64,000 bases of DNA, from NCBI GenBank assembly GCA_032716605.1, contig CM064545.1, positions 9,084,064-9,148,063 of the forward strand, given 5' to 3'. Below the pieces are notes generated by a model. That model was not told the DNA's origin. It did no database searches and saw only the letters and a program-made list of their open reading frames with translations. Below, piece by piece: positions 57,293 to 64,000 of this stretch. Numbering within the stretch: the stretch's first letter is position 1; every line of letters starts with the position of its first letter. This DNA comes from Paralithodes platypus (lineage: Eukaryota; Arthropoda; Malacostraca; Decapoda; Lithodidae). A program made the translations under genes and the position numbers.

Positions 57293-57370
57293 TTTTTGGT
57301 TATAATACACTCGCTTTTCGCGATTTTATTTTAAATATTTGCTATATGTTTTATAATTGTGTTCTAGAAC

Positions 57371-57407
57371 ACTGAAGATGACACACAAGTGTCGAAACGT
57401 TTGTCTG
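57371..57407 (+). ncRNA. Hammerhead-like motif in the right arm of the foldback
   Basis: CTGAAGA, stem-forming GACAC ACAA GTGTC, GAAAC, then GTTT and GTC. With AC/GT as a two-pair stem III closed by GTTT and cleavage after GTC, this resembles the minimal hammerheads of Penelope-like elements. An extra T lies between the first core box and stem II, and stem I has only two clear pairs. The motif may be inactive. Confidence 0.4.
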
Positions 57408-57531
57408 ACTGCTAAATAAAGTACTGGCCCCCCCCCCTGGTCATCATTTTTATCCTGCACCATGCTGTTTGCTGCTACCCTGTGTATCCTCTTCATCTGT
57501 TACTTGAGGTTCCCCAAGAACAAACCCATCA

Positions 57532-57532
<1 letters not shown>

Positions 57533-57582
<50 letters not shown>

Positions 57583-57590
57583 TGTATATA
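57533..57590. repeat. (TA)n microsatellite
   Basis: About 25 TA units with a CTG interruption at the right end. Confidence 0.9.
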
Positions 57591-57604
57591 CTGTATTTAT
57601 ATTA

Positions 57605-58081
57605 TATTTGTTCTACATTCCATCTACTCCCTCTCGAGCATAGGCTGAGAGCCTGTATATACAACCTGTATTGAACGGTGGAGCCCGTGAGGTCTCGTTT
57701 CATTCTAAGGGGTGAGACATTTAAAGCACTTTTAGCTGCAACCAGCCCCTGCCATCTTGCCTTGGCAGGATGCATGTGGCTTAGTTGCTCACTCATTGCT
57801 AAAAGCAGCCCCATCTCTGAACTTGCCTCGGTCCAGTGCTTGACTCTCTCACCTCCTAGACTCGGACCCTCACTCTCACTCTGTATGAGAATACTCATAC
57901 AGTGCTATTTAATCAGGGAACAATGAGGGTATTTATTTGGCGTCTTGGTGGACTTTAAGGTAATGCACTGATACTAGGTACTGCACGAATTCTATCCCAA
58001 TAATATCCTTCCATTGACATATCGGGATTCGAACCCGGGTCCATTGGATGTCCAGTCCAGTGGCAAGACCACTCCAAAACA

Positions 58082-58082
<1 letters not shown>
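57605..58082 (-). mobile_element. tRNA-derived SINE, copy 1
   Basis: Read on the minus strand it starts with a tRNA-like head (about 58075-58010) containing GGAGTGGTCTTGCCA as box A-like and GGGTTCGAATCC as box B. A body follows with GAGTCTAGGAGGTGAGAG and ends near ACTCCCTCTCGAGCATAGG (plus-strand reading). The same head and body are at 62012-62452. The anticodon arm differs between copies, so it is not a functional tRNA gene. Confidence 0.65.

Positions 58083-58138
<56 letters not shown>
58083..58138. repeat. (TA)n microsatellite
   Basis: About 26 TA units next to the SINE head, followed by an ATAC repeat near 58150-58172. Confidence 0.9.
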
Positions 58139-58139
58139 T

Positions 58140-58362
58140 GTATAATTATTATACATACATACATACATACATGTATTGTTAACATGTGTGGGGAGGATCT
58201 TCTCACACAGCACTCCTAGACAAAGTAGAAAGGAAAGCCTTTTGTATCATTAACTCCCGTTCATTTGTTCCTTGATTTTGGCCCTGTCACTCTTGCAACA
58301 CTGGGGGAGGCACTCGCTAAACGCAGTTCTGCCATTTGTCTCCCTCACTCAAATAGGAAAAA

Positions 58363-58399
<37 letters not shown>

Positions 58400-58859
58400 C
58401 TGTATATATATATATATATATATTTATACAGTATATACAGCATACTGTATATGTTGTGTATATATATATATGGACTCGTTAGCCTTCATCGGCAACCCAT
58501 CTAGGGGAGACCTTATAAAAATCTGGGTGGATGGGACTCGTCATCCTTGGTTGGCAATCTGTCTAGGAGAGTAAACCTGATACAAATCTGTACTGCTTAT
58601 CTAAGTGTAAGGCAGGTTAGTGGATGGATTAGCCGAACACCACTGTAGACAAATAGTGCTAACAAGATACATAGATCCAGGGCCTCGGAGTCGGACGGAT
58701 CCTAAATTGAGTGGTCAATCCTGTAAGTCCTTCAGTAAACTTTGCCGGGTTGTCCCTAAAACAGGGAATAGGTCCACTTGGGGGCCTTCTGTGTATGGCC
58801 ACCCTCATTAAGGGGAATAAGGCGTCCGGCAATAGATATATATATGTATATATATATAT
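58140..58859. other. No gene seen; microsatellites and unclassified repeat-like sequence
   Basis: A compound TA/CTG microsatellite runs over about 58367-58480. The sequence after it repeats related phrases (GGACTCGTTAGCCTTCATCGG near 58471 and GGGACTCGTCATCCTTGG near 58532). It looks like part of an interspersed element that I cannot classify. Confidence 0.4.
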
Positions 58860-60672
58860 TGTTACGATCCAGGTTCTACAAGACACAGGGCTCTTCATCA
58901 CTGGACTAGATAAGGCTAAATGCAACAATGGTAACACTAGTTCCAACCCCTGCCTTAACCACTGGAGAACAAAACACCTATACCGCCCTGAGTCGTGCCT
59001 GGACAACGAGGTATCCTATGACTCGGTAAAAGGTGCACACTATAGGCTGATGATCACTGAAGCAGCCTATACTCATACAACATACGATTACTTTATTAAT
59101 GTATACAAGGAAAAAGATAAATAGCGTAATTAAATCGCAGCAACGATTTAATAGCAAACTAGAAGAAGGATAATTAACGTTACGTTAAATAATCAGTAAA
59201 CTCACTCCTGTCTGAAAGAAAGTGAAACAAAGAAAGTCCTAAAGCATCATGCAGGAATCTTCTGCAAAAGTCAGATGCAACTAAGAAGTACGTCTCGGAT
59301 TCTGAACTGTGTATTATTACTGTGGGAACATAATTATATAGTGTAGGGACATACGGTGTTATCTGGCACAGGTGTAATTATAAAACAGTCGGCAGTCTAA
59401 ACTCTAACCACAAAAAGATGTGCTTTCTCCCACCAGGCACAAGCCTGCTCTGGTTGGGTCTCTCAGCAACAATCACGACTTACTATAAACATAAGGAACA
59501 ATAATGCTGCACACATATACACAATGAGATTATAAACCCTAATTGGGGGTCTGCCAGGTGGACGATGTCTAGCAGAGGAGTCGTAGGCTAGGCTACCTGG
59601 GCCGAGCCACCTGCTCGGTAGCCTAGTGTCGTTCTCAAGTCTGTGCGCCTAGTTACATTAAATGACGGGGTGCTCTCTTGAGAGATCCAGGTCTCGTGTA
59701 CCTGGTTCTCTCCTGGCGACCCTCCTAAGTCAAAATCTAACGAGCTAGCACAGTGCTGGGTGGACTAGGCAAACGCCCTCACGCCAACACAGTGCTAGGC
59801 TCTAAGGTACACAGACAAGAAAATGACCTAGGCCTCCGCAGGTATCCGGTACAGTTGCATAGGCTCAACGAAGTCTATGCTCATAGAAAACTGTAACCTG
59901 ATAGCCTCTCCCCAGTCTAGCATCGACTGACCTGGCAGACACCCAAGAAAATAAGGTTGGGGCAACACCTCCCCAAGCCAAAATGGATAACCCTCTGATC
60001 CAAAATGCCTAACTAATTACATATAATATCTCTGAGAGCTCGCTGTATAATACAGTGACGGATGTATGAAATCAACGTCAAGGGGAAGGGCAGTTAATTA
60101 ATAGTAGGATAGACAGAGAGAAGAAGGTTAGCAGTGGTAGAGAAAGTTCGCAATAGGGGGGTGAGGTGGGCTGATAGATTGCAAAGGGATGTTAGCGTTA
60201 CAGCACTAAGAGGAGCTCTGCCCGTGGAAGTCACAAGGGAGTGCGTGCGTGTAGGCGCACCCATTCCCGACGCGGCAGGAAAGCGGTGACGGAGCAGGAG
60301 AGAGGAGCTTGGCGACGAATTAGGCGCCCGAGAGATGACGTAACTAACCAAGTTGCACGATATCAGTCCGCCAATACTACCCAGCTCTGGTTTCTCTCTC
60401 TCTCTCTCTCTCTCTCACTCACTCACACTCTCCAACTTCCATGAGTCATCTAATACATTAAATCTATGACAGCTGGAATAAAATACAATGCATGGTCACA
60501 GGTAAAAATAAAGAGTATTTCTGGACTACCTGTGACACTATGATGCACTAGGAAGAAACTAGAACTTAATCAATAAACTACAGCCCATAACACTGCCTGG
60601 GGAGAGGGGAGAAGAGGATGGGGAGCCAACCGCTGCCCCCTCGTGGTCGCTGGGGAGCTGACGTGCGTCACA
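58860..60672 (-). repeat. Solo LTR of a Gypsy family related to Gypsy-A/B (LTR-C)
   Basis: 1813 bp, starting TGTTACGATCCAGG and ending GTGCGTCACA in plus orientation, like the Gypsy-A and Gypsy-B LTRs. ATAT lies on both sides (58856-58859 and 60673-60676), inside TA repeats. No internal region is attached, so it is a product of LTR-LTR recombination. A CT microsatellite is at about 60389-60420. LTR-D at 6086-7784 is its closest relative here. Confidence 0.75.
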
Positions 60673-60681
60673 ATATATATA

Positions 60682-60714
<33 letters not shown>
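60673..60714. repeat. (TA)n microsatellite
   Basis: TA repeats that continue the array at 58845-58859, split by the solo LTR. Confidence 0.85.
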
Positions 60715-60716
<2 letters not shown>

Positions 60717-60942
60717 AAACTCTGGTTGTCCTAATAATTGATATATACTATTAACACATACTGTAGTTAGTCCACTAGCATATTAGTTTTACATTTAAAT
60801 CAAGTAAATATTGTCCTTACTTAACATACCGGAAACAAACATAATATATTTGAATGTCCTAGCCCTGCTCAACCTAAATTAACCCTTGTAACCTTCTAAG
60901 TCAGACCTCCGTGTCTGACTCTGTTGTTAGTTGTGTCCTCAC

Positions 60943-61061
60943 CTGGAGAGCCACTTGTTGCATCCTCTTGGACCACCAGCACCAGGACACCATACAAACA
61001 CTTACCACATTCACCAAGACCGACACTCCCACGATCACCTGGTACACAAACTTTCCATTTT
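60943..61061 (-). CDS. Candidate host exon encoding a transmembrane segment
   Basis: On the minus strand a splice acceptor CTATTACAG precedes 61061 and a consensus donor CAG|GTGAGG follows at 60943. The 119-base exon has phase 1 at its start and phase 0 at its end. The translation in that frame contains FVYQVIVGVSVLVNVVSVCM, a strongly hydrophobic span, then WCWWSKRMQQ, a basic stop-transfer-like tail. The phase fits the upstream candidate exon at 61842-61934. Together they suggest a single-pass receptor with a cysteine-rich ectodomain. No family is assigned; with only two exons chance cannot be excluded. Confidence 0.35.
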
Positions 61062-61228
61062 CTGTAATAGACCAATAATTCATTCACTGCAATGTTATTG
61101 TTTTCCTTTTATTGATGCCTTCAGTAGACGATTATGGTTGTATAGAATACATGTTTGAGTCATTGGGTTAGTTGAAAACATATATTTTATATCTCGCGAT
61201 TATGTGATGACCTTAACATTTTACATAC

Positions 61229-61257
61229 CCACACACACACACACACACATATATACA

Positions 61258-61305
<48 letters not shown>

Positions 61306-61313
61306 TGTATATA

Positions 61314-61344
<31 letters not shown>

Positions 61345-61372
61345 ACTATATATATATATAATTATATATATG
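61229..61372. repeat. (CA)n and (TA)n compound microsatellite
   Basis: About ten CA units followed by TA repeats with GTATATACTG and CTAT interruptions. In the proposed host gene this lies in the intron between the two candidate exons. Confidence 0.9.
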
Positions 61373-61841
61373 ATGAAGACAGTGAACAGAATGTGCTTGT
61401 GAATTAATATTTATTTCTTGACAAGCAGTCTCATTATATCATAAACATTAACTGTAATATTTATGTAGTGTCATCCACAAGTTCCTGGTTCGAATCTCTT
61501 CTTTAATATATTTGTGTAATGCAGTAGACATTGTAATCATAATGACATTGATATTGACATTATGTATTTGAAAACATTTATCATATTATTACTCCTTTTC
61601 CTACAACTAATATAAATTTGTAATACAAATATCAATATATATATTATTTAAGTTTGTTTATATATTATCATAATAGTTATTAACTCCCATACAGACTTCA
61701 AAGCATTTTGTATTGCGGAAATTACAAAGCGCACACATGCATATACGTCTCCTAATGATTTCAATAGAACGTACATATGAATCTTTCAAACTTTGAGGAT
61801 TAATGTATTATTTTGTAATATACTGTGTATCTAAATATTAC

Positions 61842-61934
61842 CATGGTTGTCGCAGCAAGTTGTCTTGTCACAGTCGTCCTCTTGTGTTCCATGTTGCTGA
61901 AGACAATCAGCTCCCCAGGGACCAAGGTTGCATT
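61842..61934 (-). CDS. Candidate host exon, cysteine-rich EGF-like
   Basis: On the minus strand an acceptor with a T-rich run (ATAATTTTCAG) precedes 61934, and the donor ATG|GTAATATT follows at 61842. The 93-base exon is 2+90+1 bases, a symmetric phase 1-1 exon as is common for EGF-type modules. The frame reads CNLGPWGADCLQQHG, then DDCDKTTCCDNHG, with five cysteines and the GxWGxxC element of EGF/laminin-type repeats. Joined to 60943-61061 the frame continues into a membrane span. It may belong to a receptor with EGF-like repeats; the rest of the gene would lie outside or be separated by long introns. Confidence 0.4.
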
Positions 61935-62011
61935 CTGAAAATTATAGAATCATCTCAATGTATTGCATTAAAATATAGGCATTTTTTTTATTTTTATTTT
62001 ATTTTGTTTTC

Positions 62012-62452
62012 TATATTCCAACTACTCCCTCTCGGGCATAGGCTCAACACGGTGAAGCCCGTGAGGTCTTGTTCCAGTCTGGGGAGTGAGACATGTGATG
62101 CATCCATCATGGCTCGAAGCGGCCGGTTGCTTCGCTCAAGTGCTTCACTGTCTCACCCTCCAGACTCAGACCCTCACTCTCAGAACGCCACCTATTGAGC
62201 AGTGAACTCACTAGGCATTGTCCCCCTGTAACATATTTTGAATATGGGAATATTCATACAGTGTTATTTAATCAGGGACCAATGAGGGTATTTTTTTGGC
62301 ATTTCGGTGGGCTTTGTGGTAATGCACTGATACAGCACAAATTCAATCCCAATAATATCTTCCCATTGACATATCGGGATTTGAACCCGGGTCCATTGGA
62401 TTACCAATCCAGTGGCATGAGCACTCCACCACACCTCCCCTTAATAGTATGA
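62012..62452 (-). mobile_element. tRNA-derived SINE, copy 2
   Basis: The minus strand has the head at about 62435-62350: GTGGTGGAGTGCTCATGCC, an anticodon-like arm with TTGGTAA as loop, and GGGTTCAAATCCCG. The body matches 57605-58010, with shared words such as GTGAGGTCTTGTTCCAGTC against GTGAGGTCTCGTTTCATTC on the plus strand. The loop would read GGT, but a proper acceptor stem is missing. Confidence 0.65.
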
Positions 62453-63216
62453 TTCTAATTTAGGTCTTTTGAATCACTAATTCTTGGCTTTGATAGAAGA
62501 GAAACTGTGTAGTAGGTAAAGTAATTACCAATTAATTTAGTGAATTCATTATCTTCAATTAATTTTAAATGGTTTACCAGGATTCCCGATTTACTGAATG
62601 TCGCAATGAAGGGGAAGTTGTTATATGAATATTGTGACTGTAGTTAAAGGAATCACTCGACGTGGGTTTTGACCTATAATATACATACGTTTTGTATATA
62701 ACATTTTGAATATTGTGTATCTTAATATCTTAGTAAGAGTATATGTACATTGCACATTGCAGACTGTAATGTTATTTATTGGGTCGCAAGCGTGTGCACA
62801 TTGTGGTATTACTGTACTTATTTGTAGAAACAGGTATTTAGGAAGAAGGGAGAGTACCAGGTAATATATCCATGTGGAGTTTAAATAAGTTACAAGCTTG
62901 TTTAATTACACATTTATTTATGAACTTATAATATATAACTTTAACTCTTTGTATCACATGTATGGAGCTATAGTAAATATTGCCTGCATTATCCAATATA
63001 GTGCAAAGTATGTATGTATGTACAGTATATACTCAGGCACATACCCCATTGCTGGGTGTGGCATACTCGAGACAGAGCCCGAACAGAAACAATATTCAAC
63101 GGTTCTAATTTTCAGGGTCCGGGACCACTTTCGTGTTCCCTCGCCCCATATAAGTAGGAAAATTTAACAATGGGAGGAGGGTTCCTAGCTCCATGCCCGA
63201 AGTTATATTTGGTATC
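62453..63216. other. No gene seen; AT-rich
   Basis: AT-rich sequence without recognizable frames or repeats. Confidence 0.4.
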
Positions 63217-63431
63217 ATAGACTACAGTAGATCTGGACTGGACACGAAAATGGAACTTTGCAGTAAGGGACCCAAAATCGGAGAGCGAACCCTCAAGTTC
63301 GAACCTCGAAACCGCGAAAATGTGATATTTTCGAGGTTTCGAGGTTCGAACTTGGGGGTTTGTTCTCCGATTTTGGGTCCCTTACTGCAAAGATCCATTT
63401 TGGCGTCCAGTCCAGATCTACTGTAGTCTAT
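63217..63431. mobile_element. Near-perfect hairpin (foldback MITE), 215 bp
   Basis: ATAGACTACAGTAGATCTGG at the left and CCAGATCTACTGTAGTCTAT at the right are perfect inverses. The match continues to the centre near 63324 with a few mismatches. TA at 63218-63219 and 63429-63430 could be the target duplication. Both strands give almost the same short open frame because of the symmetry. A half copy is at 42558-42618. Confidence 0.8.
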
Positions 63432-63504
63432 GTTGGTATGTAATGAATAAATAATATATAAAGCATAGTGGCGAAACATTAACTCAAGCACATGTGATAT
63501 TGTT

Positions 63505-64000
63505 ATCTTTGTTGTTGTTGTTGTTGTTATTCCCTAAGCTGCCTGGCCGAACAGCCCCGAGTCCCTGAGGAAGGCCATGGCCACGATCGGGCTTTCCCAC
63601 AGAGCTCTCATTGAGTGTAGATTGTGTTGTTGGCATAAGTGATTGTGTGAAATGCAGTCTTCTATGGTGTGTTTAATGGTATGGGGTGCTGTGTTACATC
63701 CCGGGCATGTGTCGACGACGGAGTCATCCAGTCTCTTCTGATAGCTCAGAACAGCTGGATGGTGTCTGCATCTCAGCCTGGCCAGGTGGACTCTGTCCTC
63801 ATGAGGAAGGGAGGATTCGGAAGGATGAATTTCGGAAGGTCGTGCTTGCAGTTGCGTGTTGTCTATGAGGGAGAGGATGGATCGGCGAGAGATATGAGTA
63901 TGGATGTGCTTCTGGAAGTTGGTTTGAGGTGGGCAGGGAGGGAGAGAGGACAGTATTTGTGTGTGATACCGTGTGCTGGGTGTTGTTTTGATATTTCTTG
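63505..64000 (-). mobile_element. Jockey/I-like LINE 3' end, (AAC)n tail, runs off the window
   Basis: On the minus strand this is a second copy of the family at 24678-26805. The coding part (stop at 63534-63536) has HLARLRCRHHPAVLSYQKRL and CPGCNTAPHTIKHTIEDC and ends DSGLFGQAA, followed by an AAC repeat at about 63508-63530. The upstream RT lies beyond the window edge. The frame shifts near 63875, so this copy may also be broken. Confidence 0.8.

Larger units (their letters stand above)
55626..57506. repeat. Foldback unit: ~110-bp inverted arms around a minisatellite
   Basis: The left arm (about 55626-55737) starts GATGAAGAGGATACACAGGG and contains CCAGTACTTTATTTAGCAGTC and ACAAACGTTTCGAC. 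The right arm (about 57389-57506) is its inverse: GTCGAAACGTTTGTCTGACTGC, CTAAATAAAGTACTGG, then CCCTGTGTATCCTCTTCATC. TA microsatellites flank both sides. The arms carry the GAAACGTTTGTC segment seen with Penelope-type hammerhead motifs. No protein is encoded. Confidence 0.75.

Noticed and set aside
56399..57334. A 311-codon open frame of 12-residue repeats
   Set aside because: It is the 36-bp minisatellite read in one frame; the period is divisible by three and the unit has no stop. No start context or domain supports a protein.
61440..61530. tRNA-like box B (GGTTCGAATCTC) near 61490
   Set aside because: No box A or cloverleaf partner was found around it; it could be a SINE remnant but cannot be supported.
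63193..63491. Two similar short proteins on opposite strands
   Set aside because: They are mirror translations of the two arms of the palindrome.

Overview
This is a eukaryotic, invertebrate-type genomic window, AT-rich, with long TA and CT microsatellites. It is made almost entirely of nested transposable elements. A crustacean, perhaps decapod, source is my best guess from the mix of CR1-type LINEs with TTCTTATG tails, Gypsy elements, Penelope-like pieces, TTAA-flanked MITEs and satellite DNA. No taxonomic marker proves it. I see no rRNA, no bona fide tRNA gene and no complete host gene.

Layout. 341-5411: a nearly full-length CR1 LINE (tandem 5' monomers, esterase ORF1, frameshifted endonuclease/RT ORF2) split at 4409-5090 by a TTAA-flanked MITE (MITE-1). 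5600-7784: 3' end and LTR of a Gypsy element. 7785-11075: a second CR1 with an octamer tail. 11076-15553: an unclassified non-coding element with LTR-like ends, holding two series of stem-loops that share a loop motif but differ in their stems; MITE-2 lies between them. 15554-17165: low complexity and small inverted repeats. 17166-20200: a broken LINE with an N-terminal PHD-like finger and a C-terminal restriction-like endonuclease. 21830-23760: a decayed minus-strand LINE. 23880-33430: a diverged ~152-bp satellite carrying a LINE, a tRNA-derived SINE pair, MITE-3 and a CR1 fragment.

33542-41736 (Gypsy-A) and 45617-55578 (Gypsy-B) are complete LTR elements on the minus strand. Gypsy-B has one intact 1712-codon gag-pol in the order Gag, protease, integrase, RT, RNase H, which is the copia-like order known for Gmr1-type Gypsy elements. 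Gypsy-A has lost the integrase core and RT N-terminus by an in-frame deletion. Between them lie a TA-flanked DNA transposon (42621-45036) with a LINE inside, and a Penelope-like 3' end. One LTR of Gypsy-B contains a second MITE-1, and its sister LTR preserves the empty TTAA site.

55626-57506 is a foldback unit enclosing exactly 39 copies of a 36-bp minisatellite. 57605-64000 has two copies of a tRNA-derived SINE, a solo LTR (58860-60672), a 215-bp near-perfect hairpin and a LINE end. Two minus-strand exon candidates, 61842-61934 (cysteine-rich, EGF-like) and 60943-61061 (membrane segment), have matching splice phases. They are the only plausible host gene sequence here.

How it works together: autonomous classes represented are CR1, Jockey/I-like and RLE LINEs, Gypsy, and Penelope. 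The MITEs and SINEs depend on partners outside the window. The nesting gives a relative history: satellite and CR1 first, then Gypsy and LINE insertions, then MITE-1 in a Gypsy LTR. All sequence similarities were judged by eye; no alignment or database search was run.
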